From positions 255,433-319,432 of the forward strand of contig NZ_JBHLZU010000011.1 of assembly GCF_042429765.1 (NCBI RefSeq): 64,000 nucleotides of DNA. Direction: 5' to 3'. Below, one piece after another: positions 1 through 7,228 of this stretch (its first letter is position 1; every line of letters begins with the position of its first letter). Made by a program: the position numbers and the translations under genes. This DNA comes from Allokutzneria oryzae. Its GTDB lineage: Bacteria > Actinomycetota > Actinomycetes > Mycobacteriales > Pseudonocardiaceae. The notes under the pieces are model-generated. The model made no database searches. It saw only the letters and a program-made list of their open reading frames with translations, and had not been told where the DNA came from.

Positions 1-37
1 GCAGCAGCCGCCCGGCTGGTGACCGCGCGTCCGCCGG

Positions 38-919
38 TCAGCCCGTCGCGCCCGCCGAGCGCGCGACCTCCATCACGTACTCGCCGTAGCCGGACTTGGC
101 CAGCTTCGCGCCGAGCGCGAAGCACGCCTCGGCGTCGATGAAGCCCATCCGCAGCGCGATCTCCTCGAGGCAGGCGATCCGCACGCCCTGCCGGGTCTCC
201 AGTACCTGGACGAACTGCCCGGCCTGCAGCAGCGAGTCGTGCGTGCCGGTGTCCAGCCAGGCGAACCCGCGGCTGAGGTCGACGAGGCGGGCGTTGCCCT
301 GCCGCACGTAGGTCTGGTTGACGTCGGTGATCTCCAGCTCGCCGCGCTTGGACGGCTTGAGCCCCTTGGCGATCTCCACGACCTGGTTGTCGTAGAAGTA
401 CAGGCCGGTGATGGCCCGGTTGGACTTCGGGCGCTCCGGCTTCTCCTCGATGGACAGCAGCCTGCCGTCGGCGTCGACCTCGCCGACGCCGTAGCGCTGC
501 GGGTCCTTGACCCGGTAGCCGAAGAGCACGCAGCCGTCCAGGTCGGCGACCAGCTGCTGCAGCTGGGCGGAGAAACCCTGCCCGTAGAAGATGTTGTCGC
601 CCAGCACCAGGGCGACCGGGTCGTCCCCGACGAAGTCCGCCCCGATCACGAACGCCTCGGCGAGCCCGTTGGGCGCGGGCTGCTCGGCGTAGCGCAGGTC
701 CAGTCCGAACTGCGAGCCGTCACCGAGCAGCCTGCGGAACATCGGGAGGTCGGTGGGGGTGGAGATGATCAGGATCTCCCGGATGCCCGCCAGCATGAGC
801 GTGGACAACGGGTAGTAGATCATCGGCTTGTCGTAGACCGGGAGCAGCTGCTTCGACACGGCCTGCGTGATCGGGTGCAGGCGGGTGCCGCTGCCCCCGG
901 CGAGGATGATCCCCTTCAC
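38..919 (-). CDS. rmlA: Glucose-1-phosphate thymidylyltransferase
   Basis: This 293-residue protein is the first enzyme of dTDP-L-rhamnose and related dTDP-sugar synthesis; it joins dTTP and glucose-1-phosphate to give dTDP-glucose in the cytoplasm. The N-terminal nucleotide-binding signature GGSGTRLHPIT (residues 8-18) is followed by SKQLLPVYDKPMIYYPL. LGDNIFYG, EEKPERPKSN and WLDTGTHDSL are also typical of RmlA, and the length fits the short (about 290 aa) form. The start is GTG, preceded by an AGGGGGAAG Shine-Dalgarno (SD). No other rml gene is in the window, so it is either a lone copy or the edge of a cluster lying to the left. Confidence 0.95.
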   Translation of the reverse strand: MKGIILAGGSGTRLHPITQAVSKQLLPVYDKPMIYYPLSTLMLAGIREILIISTPTDLPMFRRLLGDGSQFGLDLRYAEQPAPNGLAEAFVIGADFVGDDPVALVLGDNIFYGQGFSAQLQQLVADLDGCVLFGYRVKDPQRYGVGEVDADGRLLSIEEKPERPKSNRAITGLYFYDNQVVEIAKGLKPSKRGELEITDVNQTYVRQGNARLVDLSRGFAWLDTGTHDSLLQAGQFVQVLETRQGVRIACLEEIALRMGFIDAEACFALGAKLAKSGYGEYVMEVARSAGATG

Positions 920-938
920 CGGCTTCCCCCTCGGTTCG

Positions 939-1430
939 CTACCTGTAGTTGGTGAACTGCAGCGCGATGCCGAAGTCCTTGTTCTTCAGCAGCGCGATGA
1001 CCTCCTGCAGGTGGTCCTTCTTCTTGCCGGTCACCCGCAGCTGCTCGCCCTGGATCTGCGCCTGGACGCCCTTGGGGCCCTCGTCGCGGATGGTCTTGGC
1101 GATCTTCTTCGCCTTGTCGGACTCGATCCCCTGGATGATCTTGCCGGTGACCTTGAAGATCTTCCCGGAGATCGCGGGCTCACCGACCTCGAACGCCTTC
1201 AGCGAGATGCCGCGCTTGATCAGCTTCTCCTTGAAGACGTCGATCGCGGCCAGGCACCGCTCCTCGGTCTCGGACTGGATCGTGATCGCCTCCTCGCCTG
1301 CCCAGGCGATCTCCGAGCCGGTGCCGCGGAAGTCGAAGCGGGTGGACAGCTCCTTGGCCGCCTGGTTCAGCGCGTTGTCCACCTCCTGGTGCTCGACCTT
1401 GCTCACCACGTCGAACGAGGGATCCGCCAC
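939..1430 (-). CDS. YajQ family nucleotide-binding protein
   Basis: The 163-residue protein belongs to the YajQ/UPF0234 family. It opens with the family hallmark MADPSFDVVSKV (GTG start) and continues with STRFDFRGT and a C-terminal KDFGIALQFTNYR. Family members have two ferredoxin-like folds; the Xanthomonas homologue binds cyclic di-GMP, and others bind RNA or nucleotides. An AAGGA SD precedes the start. It lies 19 bp upstream of rmlA on the same strand and may be co-transcribed. A GAF-GGDEF-EAL gene lies 1.4 kb away on the other strand, which makes a c-di-GMP link possible but unproven. Confidence 0.93.
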   Translation of the reverse strand: MADPSFDVVSKVEHQEVDNALNQAAKELSTRFDFRGTGSEIAWAGEEAITIQSETEERCLAAIDVFKEKLIKRGISLKAFEVGEPAISGKIFKVTGKIIQGIESDKAKKIAKTIRDEGPKGVQAQIQGEQLRVTGKKKDHLQEVIALLKNKDFGIALQFTNYR

Positions 1431-1558
1431 GTCGCCGTCCTTCCTGATCGGGTGCTCACCACGCCCGCTGCCACGGGCACTTCCGGCCCAAGACGCTACC
1501 GGGTGGGGGGTGTGAGAACTCGCTCGCGGGCGCTATGTAAGCTCTCTCCTGCAAGCGG

Positions 1559-1639
1559 GGCGGGTTGCCCGAGCGGCCAATGGGAGCGGACTGTAAATCC
1601 GTCGCGAAAGCTACAGAGGTTCGAATCCTCTACCCGCCA
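1559..1639 (+). tRNA. tRNA-Tyr (GTA)
   Basis: The 7-bp acceptor stem GGCGGGT pairs with ACCCGCC (1632-1638). The anticodon GTA is at 1593-1595, within CTGTAAATC. A long class II variable arm precedes GGTTCGAATCC. The 3' CCA is not encoded. A strong terminator follows directly. Confidence 0.95.
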
Positions 1640-1650
1640 CTTGCACACAG

Positions 1651-1687
1651 AAACCCCCGTGACCAGCAAAACCGGTCACGGGGGTTT
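1651..1687 (+). terminator. Terminator hairpin after tRNA-Tyr
   Basis: A perfect 14-bp stem, AAACCCCCGTGACC pairing with GGTCACGGGGGTTT, with a 9-nt loop and a short T-rich 3' side. It follows tRNA-Tyr by 11 nt. Confidence 0.85.
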
Positions 1688-1743
1688 CTGTCGTGCCGGC
1701 GCTTCGACCCCCGTTCGGCCGACCGACGTGAGGTGCTGGGGCC

Positions 1744-1969
1744 GTGGGCACGGTCCTGTCGTTCACCCGCGTGTCCCGGAGGAACGGGATCGGGCGTTCG
1801 CGGACCCGGAGCGGGCGAAGGAGTGCGCCCACGACGGTTCTACGGCCTCGACAGGGCCTTGGCCGGCATCCAGTTCCTGCTGGACGAGGCCGAGGTGCGG
1901 GTCCTTCTGCACGAGGACGGCGACTTCGTCGGCGAGGAGTCCAACCACTTCGGCTTTGGCGACGAGTGA
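1744..1969 (+). pseudogene. Frameshifted, truncated DUF1877 (YfbM-like) remnant
   Basis: Three short coding-like pieces in successive frames read as one protein. GTG at 1744 gives VGTVLSFTRVS. A one-base loss near 1775 moves to PEERDRAFADPERAKECAHDG. A second one-base loss near 1837 moves to FYGLDRALAGIQFLLDEAEV and on to a stop at 1969. The joined product resembles the start of actinobacterial DUF1877 proteins, which from memory read like MGxxLSYTRVTPEE..., then a GIQFLLD and EDGDF segment. Only about 75 of the usual 150-170 residues remain. The frames are seen in the sequence; the family assignment is recall-based inference. Sequencing error at two sites is the alternative. Confidence 0.55.
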
Positions 1970-1980
1970 TGCGAGTGGCG

Positions 1981-2367
1981 TCAGAACCGGAAGACCGGGC
2001 CTGTCTCGGCGTTGACCACGCATGGGTTGCCGAAGTGCTTGGTGAACTCCACAGGGGTGCCGCGCCACGTGCCCCTGGCCGTGCCGTCCACCGGGTTGTA
2101 CTCCATGGTGCAGGCCTTGTCCGCGGCTCCGGGCAGCTTGGCGAAGTTGCCGTGGGCCTGTTCGAGGTCCTTGCACGCCGCCTCGGCGAGCGGGTGGTTG
2201 CCGCCGTGCGGCTGGCAGGTCAGCGTTGCCCTGCGCACCGTGTCGCCGTGGACGAGCATCAGCTCCAGGGTCGAGTCCTCGGGGGCCGCGGTGGCGGGGA
2301 CGGTGAGAGCGGTGGACGCCGCGACGGCCGCCAGCGCCGTGGCGAGCAGAGCGTGCCGGGTTCTCAT
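1981..2367 (-). CDS. Secreted subtilisin inhibitor-like (SSI) protein
   Basis: A 128-residue secreted serine-protease inhibitor of the Streptomyces subtilisin inhibitor family. The start is ATG at 2367, directly behind an AGGAGGAG SD. A Sec signal peptide (MRTRHALLATALAAVAAS...ATAAP) covers about residues 1-28. The mature part has four cysteines, spaced as in the two SSI disulfides (TCQP/AACK and ACTM/NPCV). The reactive loop reads CTMEYNPV, so P1 is Met and P1' is Glu, whereas the classic SSI loop is CPMVYDPV. P1 Met suggests subtilisin-like targets. The gene stands alone. Confidence 0.88.
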   Translation of the reverse strand: MRTRHALLATALAAVAASTALTVPATAAPEDSTLELMLVHGDTVRRATLTCQPHGGNHPLAEAACKDLEQAHGNFAKLPGAADKACTMEYNPVDGTARGTWRGTPVEFTKHFGNPCVVNAETGPVFRF

Positions 2368-2593
2368 GGCTCCTCCTGGGACGGGCGGGGCCGGGATGTC
2401 CGGCCGAACCCGGTGTACCTCCGCCGCCCCGGGCCGGCCGGACGGACCGACCGGTAACACCCGCGGCGGTGAACTCCGCTGCCTCGGCGGTGGGCGGGAA
2501 ACGATTCCAGCGCGGGATCGCCGAGGCCGCCGCGTGCTGTGGGCGAGATCATCCCGTGATCACTCTGTGTCGGGGGAGAAGGCAACTCGACCG

Positions 2594-2622
2594 GGTAACC
2601 GTTACCCATCCGAGGGTATAGT
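2594..2622 (+). promoter_or_regulatory. Candidate promoter with overlapping dyad operator
   Basis: The 343-nt gap 2461-2804 has no gene. It contains the dyad GGTAAC-C-GTTACC (2594-2606) 10 nt upstream of a good -10 hexamer, TATAGT (2617-2622). The dyad occupies the -35 region, which is the usual arrangement for a repressor operator. The following gene starts at 2805, giving a leader of about 175 nt. Visible in sequence; function is inferred. Confidence 0.35.
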
Positions 2623-2804
2623 CGCAGGTAAAAGGGGCCCTGATGCTCGGCCGGGGTCCCTTTCCGCTTGTGCGGCCACTCGGCCGCTTTCGCCTGTTGG
2701 GGTGAAGTTGACCGCCGGACGCTCTAGTCAAGACGCCCCGTGGTCGGTCACGATCGGCAGGCACCGTGGGCTGCCCGGTAGTGGCAGCGCGATGAGGAGG
2801 GTGG

Positions 2805-5456
2805 ATGTCCGACCGTCGCCGCCCGCTTGACCCGGAGTCCTCCCCCGACGCACCGCGCCCACTGGGCGAGCCGGCGCTGGGGTTCACCGGCGACCCGGCG
2901 GCGCGTGGGCGGACGTTCGCCAGGTTCTCCTGGGTCGTCCTGCTCGTCGGCGTGCTGTCCGCTGTGGGGGTCGGGACCTGGCTGCGCGGGGAGTTCGGTC
3001 CCGAGCTGCTGTGGATCGGCCCGCTGCTGGTACTCGGCTTCCTGCTCGCCGAACAGCTCACCATCGACGTCGATGTCCGCACCGTGGGCTGGACCATCTC
3101 CTTCACCGAGATCCCGCTGGTCCTCGGCCTGCTGACCGCGCCGTTCGAGGTCGTGCTCGGGGCGCACCTGCTCGCCGGGCTCGGCGCCCAGCTCAGCAGG
3201 AGGGGCGGCGACCACGTCGTCTACAACGCGGGCGTGATGTGCCTGGAGATCGCGGTGCCCTTCAGCATCGCGCACCTGGTCAGCACGGCCGTGACCTCCG
3301 GTCCGGACTGGCTCGGCGCGGTCGCGGGCACCGTGGCGTCACCGATGGTCAGCGTGGCCTTCGCGCTCGCCGCTGTCCGGGTGCTCGGCGGCGAGCTGCG
3401 CGTCGGAGGTGCGGCGCGGCTGGGTCTGCGCACCCTTGTCGTCGGCCTGCTGAACACCTCGGTCGGGCTCGTCGGCTACGAGATCGGCACCCGAGGTCCG
3501 TGGGGCTGGGTGCTGCTGGTCCTCGTCTCCGCCGCGCTCGTCCTCCTCTACCGGGCCTACTCGGGGCTCCTGCGTGAACAGCGCGACCTCGAAGCCCTCA
3601 GCGACGTCAGTCTCACCGTCGCGCGTTCCGGGCAGCAGGCCGCGAGCAGGCCGACCGGTGAGCCGGACGACATCCACGCCGAGAGCGCGAGCGAGGAGTG
3701 GCGGCAGATCGCCGAGCGCATCCGTGAGCAGCTGAACGCGGCGCGGGTGGTCCTGCACCTCCGGCCGGACGCGCCCGCGGGCGTGCGGTCGCTGGTCGCG
3801 GGGGAGCCGCTGCCGGACGACGCCCCGCAGAACGACTCGCTCGGCCTGCGCGACGACCCGATGCTCCAGCTCCCCGGCGCGCACGTCCGCTACTTCCGGA
3901 CGGTCGACGCGCCCGACGACATCCGCGAGGCGCTCGGCCGCCGTGGCGCGCACGAGGCGTTGGTGGTGCCGCTGCGCGGTGCGAACCAGCTCCTCGGTGC
4001 CGTCGAGGCGCATGACCGGCTCAGCCGCTGGCGCGGGTTCGGCCGCGCGGACGTGCGACTGCTCAGGACGCTGGCGAGCCACCTCGCCACCGCGATGGAC
4101 AACCGCAGGCTGCTCGCCCGTCTGCGGCATGACGCTTATCACGATCCGCTGACCGGACTGCTCAACCGGCCCGGCTTCCGCGAGGCCGCAGCCGAGCCGC
4201 TGCGGGCGCATCCGAACTCCGTTGTGCTGCGCATCGACCTGGACGTGCTCTCGACCGTCAGCGACGCCCTCGGACACGCCTGGGGCGACCGCATGGTGGT
4301 CGCGGCGGGCAGGCGCATGCGCGAGGCGTTCGGCTCCGACGTCCCGCTGGCCAGGCTCGAAGGCGGCGCGTTCGCGGCCCTGCTCATCGACTGCGACGCC
4401 GAGGAGGCGCACCGGCTCTCCGCGCGACTGCGCGCCCAGGTCGCGGCCCCGTACCCGGTCGACCGCCTCACCGTCGAGGCAAGCGCCGTCGTCGGGTACG
4501 TGCTCAGCACCGAGGAGGACGGCGAACCCGAGCTCGACGTCGACACCCTCATCCAGCGCGCGGACGTCGCGGTGCGCCAGGCGAAGGCGGGCGACGACGC
4601 GGTGCGCGCGTACGTGCCCGCGATGGGCCAGATGTTCAAGCGCCGCTTCGAGCTGGTCACGCAGTTCCGGCACGCGTTGGACAGCGGCCAGGTCACCGTG
4701 CACTACCAGCCCAAGGTGGCGCTGCCCAGCCGCGAGGTGGTCGGCGTCGAAGCGCTGGTCCGCTGGCGGCACCCGGAGTACGGCCCGCTGGACCCGGACG
4801 AGTTCGTGCCGGCGGTCGAGGCCACCGGCCTGGTCGACGCGCTCACCGGCTTCGTCATGGAGTGCGCGCTGGTCCGCGTGCGCCAGTGGCTGGACAGGGG
4901 ACTCCGGCTGTCCGCCGCGGTGAACCTCTCCGTGCGCAACCTTGCCGACGAGACCTTCCCCGACCGCGTCGCCGACGCCCTGCGCCGCCACGACGTGCCG
5001 CCGAGGCTGCTCACCTTCGAGCTCACCGAGTCCGGCGTGATGGCCGACCCGGAGCGGTCGCTGCCGGTGCTGCGCAGGCTGCACGCGCTCGGCGTCGTGC
5101 TCGCCGTTGACGACTTCGGCACCGGCTACTCCTCGCTGGCCTACCTCCGGCAGCTCCCGGTGGACGAGGTGAAGATCGACAAGAGCTTCGTCCTCGGCAT
5201 GGGCACCGACCTCGGCGACATGGCCGTGGTGCGCTCCATCGTCGAGCTGGGGCACTCGCTCGGCCTCACCGTGGTCGCGGAGGGCGTCGAGGACGACGCG
5301 GCGCGGGAGCAGCTCGTGGGCATGGGCTGCGACATCGCCCAGGGCTACCTGATCTCCCGGCCGCTGGCCGAGGACCGCTTCGAGGCCTGGTTGCGGGCCC
5401 GCACCATCCGCGCGCGGGGCCGCCACGACGAGATGGTCCTCACGTTGGTCCGCTGA
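2805..5456 (+). CDS. Membrane GAF-GGDEF-EAL protein, probably a c-di-GMP phosphodiesterase
   Basis: An 883-residue multidomain signalling protein. Residues about 40-250 form a hydrophobic sensor-like region with several membrane segments. A GAF-like domain follows (about 295-435), then GGDEF (about 440-605, starting HDPLTGLLNR) and EAL (about 615-870). The cyclase signature is EGGAF at 519-523 instead of GGDEF, so both key acidic residues are lost and cyclase activity is unlikely. The EAL site looks intact: EAL at 649-651, N707, E739/E742, DDFGTG at 769-774, K790 and a downstream AEGVED. The expected activity is c-di-GMP hydrolysis controlled by the N-terminal modules. The ATG start has a GAGGAGGG SD. 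Confidence 0.92.
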   Translation: MSDRRRPLDPESSPDAPRPLGEPALGFTGDPAARGRTFARFSWVVLLVGVLSAVGVGTWLRGEFGPELLWIGPLLVLGFLLAEQLTIDVDVRTVGWTISFTEIPLVLGLLTAPFEVVLGAHLLAGLGAQLSRRGGDHVVYNAGVMCLEIAVPFSIAHLVSTAVTSGPDWLGAVAGTVASPMVSVAFALAAVRVLGGELRVGGAARLGLRTLVVGLLNTSVGLVGYEIGTRGPWGWVLLVLVSAALVLLYRAYSGLLREQRDLEALSDVSLTVARSGQQAASRPTGEPDDIHAESASEEWRQIAERIREQLNAARVVLHLRPDAPAGVRSLVAGEPLPDDAPQNDSLGLRDDPMLQLPGAHVRYFRTVDAPDDIREALGRRGAHEALVVPLRGANQLLGAVEAHDRLSRWRGFGRADVRLLRTLASHLATAMDNRRLLARLRHDAYHDPLTGLLNRPGFREAAAEPLRAHPNSVVLRIDLDVLSTVSDALGHAWGDRMVVAAGRRMREAFGSDVPLARLEGGAFAALLIDCDAEEAHRLSARLRAQVAAPYPVDRLTVEASAVVGYVLSTEEDGEPELDVDTLIQRADVAVRQAKAGDDAVRAYVPAMGQMFKRRFELVTQFRHALDSGQVTVHYQPKVALPSREVVGVEALVRWRHPEYGPLDPDEFVPAVEATGLVDALTGFVMECALVRVRQWLDRGLRLSAAVNLSVRNLADETFPDRVADALRRHDVPPRLLTFELTESGVMADPERSLPVLRRLHALGVVLAVDDFGTGYSSLAYLRQLPVDEVKIDKSFVLGMGTDLGDMAVVRSIVELGHSLGLTVVAEGVEDDAAREQLVGMGCDIAQGYLISRPLAEDRFEAWLRARTIRARGRHDEMVLTLVR

Positions 5457-5471
5457 AGGGACCCCCCGATT

Positions 5472-5499
5472 TTGTTGCCGCGCCAGGGGTGTGTAAGGT
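5472..5499 (+). promoter_or_regulatory. Candidate promoter of tRNA-Thr
   Basis: TTGTTG (5472-5477) and TAAGGT (5494-5499) are separated by 16 nt and end 21 nt before tRNA-Thr. This fits a vegetative sigma factor promoter for the tRNA/rpmG stretch. Confidence 0.5.
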
Positions 5500-5520
5500 T
5501 CCTCTTGCTTCGCCAGACAG

Positions 5521-5593
5521 GCCCCAATAGCTCAGTCGGCAGAGCGTCTCCATGGTAAGGAGAAGGTCAACGGTTCGATTCCGTTTTGGGGCT
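5521..5593 (+). tRNA. tRNA-Thr (GGT)
   Basis: A 73-nt cloverleaf. The acceptor GCCCCAA pairs with TTGGGGC (5586-5592). The anticodon stem TCTCC/GGAGA encloses loop ATGGTAA with anticodon GGT, and the T-arm is CGGTTCGATTCCG. CCA is not encoded. It heads the conserved actinobacterial order tRNA-Thr, tRNA-Met, rpmG. Confidence 0.95.
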
Positions 5594-5671
5594 CGATGAG
5601 GACAGCCGCGATGCTCAGTTCAGCTGGCAGCGCGGCTTACTCACGTAATAGGTGCGGTGTGAACCGTACGA

Positions 5672-5744
5672 AGCGGTGTAGCTCAGGTGGTAGAGCAAGC
5701 GGCTCATAATCGCTGTGTCGCCGGTTCAAGTCCGGCCACCGCTA
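5672..5744 (+). tRNA. tRNA-Met (CAT), elongator type
   Basis: A 73-nt cloverleaf. The acceptor AGCGGTG pairs with CACCGCT (5737-5743), and the anticodon loop CTCATAA carries CAT. The paired A1-T72 end and the absence of the three G-C pairs of initiator tRNA in the anticodon stem (AGCGG/TCGCT) indicate the elongator. CCA is not encoded. Confidence 0.93.
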
Positions 5745-5802
5745 CTCGAGTGGGCGAGCGCTGTCCGCGGAAAGCGCGGACCTGGCTCGATTCGCCATCA
5801 TT

Positions 5803-5869
5803 CTGGGGGCCTGGCCCCCAGACCCCAGCCAGGGGGCTTGCCCCCTGGACCCCCACTGGTGGTGGGGGT
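5803..5869. repeat. Cluster of three adjacent palindromes
   Basis: Three hairpins lie nearly head to tail in the tRNA-Met to rpmG gap. They are CTGGGGGC/GCCCCCAG (5803-5821, with a CTG loop), CCAGGGGGC/GCCCCCTGG (5829-5848) and ACCCCCAC/GTGGGGGT (5849-5869). The first two share the GGGGGC/GCCCCC core, as in dispersed palindromic elements of actinomycete genomes. They could act as processing signals or a terminator between the tRNAs and rpmG. Confidence 0.7.
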
Positions 5870-5960
5870 GGGCGCCCTGCTCCTGGATACCCCACTTATC
5901 CTTGTGGGGACCAAGAACCCTGCTGTTGCGGGGATGTTCTGACGGAAAGAGAGGCACCCC

Positions 5961-6125
5961 GTGGCCGCGAGTGACGTTCGCCCGAAGATCACGTTGGCGT
6001 GCGAGGAGTGCAAGCACCGCAACTACATCACCCGCAAGAACCGTCGGAACGACCCCGACCGTCTTGAGGTCAAGAAGTTCTGCCCGAACTGCGGCTCGCA
6101 CCGGGCTCACAAGGAGACCCGCTGA
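5961..6125 (+). CDS. rpmG: 50S ribosomal protein L33
   Basis: A 54-residue zinc-ribbon protein of the large subunit. It has two Cys pairs, CEEC and CPNC, so it is the zinc-binding C+ form. The C-terminus HRAHKETR is typical of actinobacterial L33. The start is GTG at 5961, behind GAAAGAGAGG. It sits directly before hadA/hadB, as in mycobacteria, and is followed by a terminator hairpin. Confidence 0.95.
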   Translation: MAASDVRPKITLACEECKHRNYITRKNRRNDPDRLEVKKFCPNCGSHRAHKETR

Positions 6126-6167
6126 CCTGAGCCGGCCGCGCGTGCGGTCTTGTTCACAGCCTCGACG

Positions 6168-6195
6168 AGCTGCCCCGCCACTGTGCGGGGCAGCT
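6168..6195 (+). terminator. Terminator hairpin after rpmG
   Basis: An 11-bp stem, AGCTGCCCCGC pairing with GCGGGGCAGCT, with a 6-nt loop followed by TTCGTTT. It is 42 nt past the rpmG stop. Confidence 0.8.
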
Positions 6196-6222
6196 TTCGT
6201 TTACCAGGTAATCTGCCCTTCC

Positions 6223-6696
6223 GTGGCGCTAAACAAGTCTTTCGTCGGTCGTTCGTACCGGCTGCCGTGGACCTATGAGGTCGGCAGGCAGAACATCATC
6301 GAGTTCGCGTACGCGGTCAGCGACGTCAACCCCGTGTACCGGGACCCCGAGGCGGCCAAGGCGCTCGGGCACCCCGACTCCGTTGCCTCGCCGACGTTCC
6401 TGAGCGTTCTCGCTACCCGGTCGCACCACATCGTCACCGACGACCCGGAGCTCGGGCTGGACTACAGCCGGATGGTGCACGGGGCCCAGCGCTTCACCCT
6501 GCACCGCCCCGTGCGCCCCGGTGACCGCATCCTCAGCACCGCGCACGTCGACGACATCACCAGCAGGGCGGGCAACGACTACCTCATCCTGCGGTCGGAG
6601 TTCGAGACCGAGGAGGGCGAGAAGGTCGGCACCGTGATCGCCACCCTGATCGTCCGTGGTGACGGCATCGGCCTCGGTGAAGGGAAGGACGCATGA
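6223..6696 (+). CDS. hadA: (3R)-hydroxyacyl-ACP dehydratase subunit HadA-like, MaoC N-terminal domain
   Basis: A 157-residue hot-dog-fold protein of the FAS1-like/MaoC N-terminal dehydratase family. In mycobacteria the partner order hadA-hadB follows rpmG and the pair forms the FAS-II dehydratase that removes water from 3-hydroxyacyl-ACP. Here the same order is kept. GTG at 6223 was chosen because VALNKSFVGRSY matches the usual start; upstream in-frame sequence overlaps rpmG. The substrate-binding subunit lacks the hydratase catalytic Asp/His pair, which is in the next gene. It overlaps hadB by 4 bp (ATGA), implying translational coupling and a heterodimer. Confidence 0.85.
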   Translation: MALNKSFVGRSYRLPWTYEVGRQNIIEFAYAVSDVNPVYRDPEAAKALGHPDSVASPTFLSVLATRSHHIVTDDPELGLDYSRMVHGAQRFTLHRPVRPGDRILSTAHVDDITSRAGNDYLILRSEFETEEGEKVGTVIATLIVRGDGIGLGEGKDA

Positions 6697-7133
6697 GCAC
6701 CACCGTTACCGGGCTGCGCCGCGCCGCCGAGATCAGCAAGGGCGACCAGCTGCCCCCGCTGACGCTGAAGGTCACCCGCAGGGACCTGATCAGGTACTCG
6801 GGCATCTCCAGCGACTGCAACTTCATCCACTACAGCGACAAGCGCGCCAAGGAGGCCGGGCTGCCCGGCGTCATCGCGCACGGCTTGCTGACCATGGGCA
6901 TGGTGGCCAGGATCGTCACCGACTGGGTCGGCGACCCGGCCGCGGTCATCGACTACCAGGCCCGCTTCGGCCGTCCCGTCGTCGTCCCGGACGACGAGGC
7001 GGGCACCACCATCGACGTCACCGCGAAGGTCGGCCTCGTCAACGACGACAACACCGCACGCATCGACATCTACGCCAAGTGCGAGGGGCAGCTGATCTTC
7101 GGTCGCTGCTACGCCATCGTGCGACTGGCCTGA
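6693..7133 (+). CDS. hadB: (3R)-hydroxyacyl-ACP dehydratase subunit HadB-like, MaoC family
   Basis: A 146-residue R-specific hydratase. The hydratase 2 motif is clear: SSDCNFIHY supplies the catalytic Asp and His, followed by GLPGVIAHGLLTMGM. It would dehydrate 3-hydroxyacyl-ACP in fatty-acid elongation together with the upstream subunit. The ATG overlaps the hadA stop. No hadC follows; instead there is a terminator and a convergent aminotransferase gene, as expected for a genus without the full mycolate set. Confidence 0.9.
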   Translation: MSTTVTGLRRAAEISKGDQLPPLTLKVTRRDLIRYSGISSDCNFIHYSDKRAKEAGLPGVIAHGLLTMGMVARIVTDWVGDPAAVIDYQARFGRPVVVPDDEAGTTIDVTAKVGLVNDDNTARIDIYAKCEGQLIFGRCYAIVRLA

Positions 7134-7150
7134 TTCGGCTCCAGACAAGC

Positions 7151-7192
7151 GAAAGGCCGTTCCGCCCCTTGTCGGGGCCGGAACGGCCTTTC
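7151..7192. terminator. Bidirectional terminator between hadB and aminotransferase
   Basis: A 14-bp stem, GAAAGGCCGTTCCG pairing with CGGAACGGCCTTTC, between convergent genes. A-rich and T-rich flanks on the two sides suit termination from both directions. Confidence 0.85.
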
Positions 7193-7228
7193 GTCGTTCA
7201 GCGCCGCTTTCGCGTCCCTGCCTGGCCG

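Noticed and set aside
2631..2673. Terminator-like AAAGGG...CCCTTT in the 2.5-2.8 kb gap
   Set aside because: Only six outer pairs match and the centre is unpaired; too weak to call.
5672..5744. Initiator tRNA-fMet
   Set aside because: The first pair is A-T and the anticodon stem lacks the three G-C pairs of initiators, so it is an elongator.
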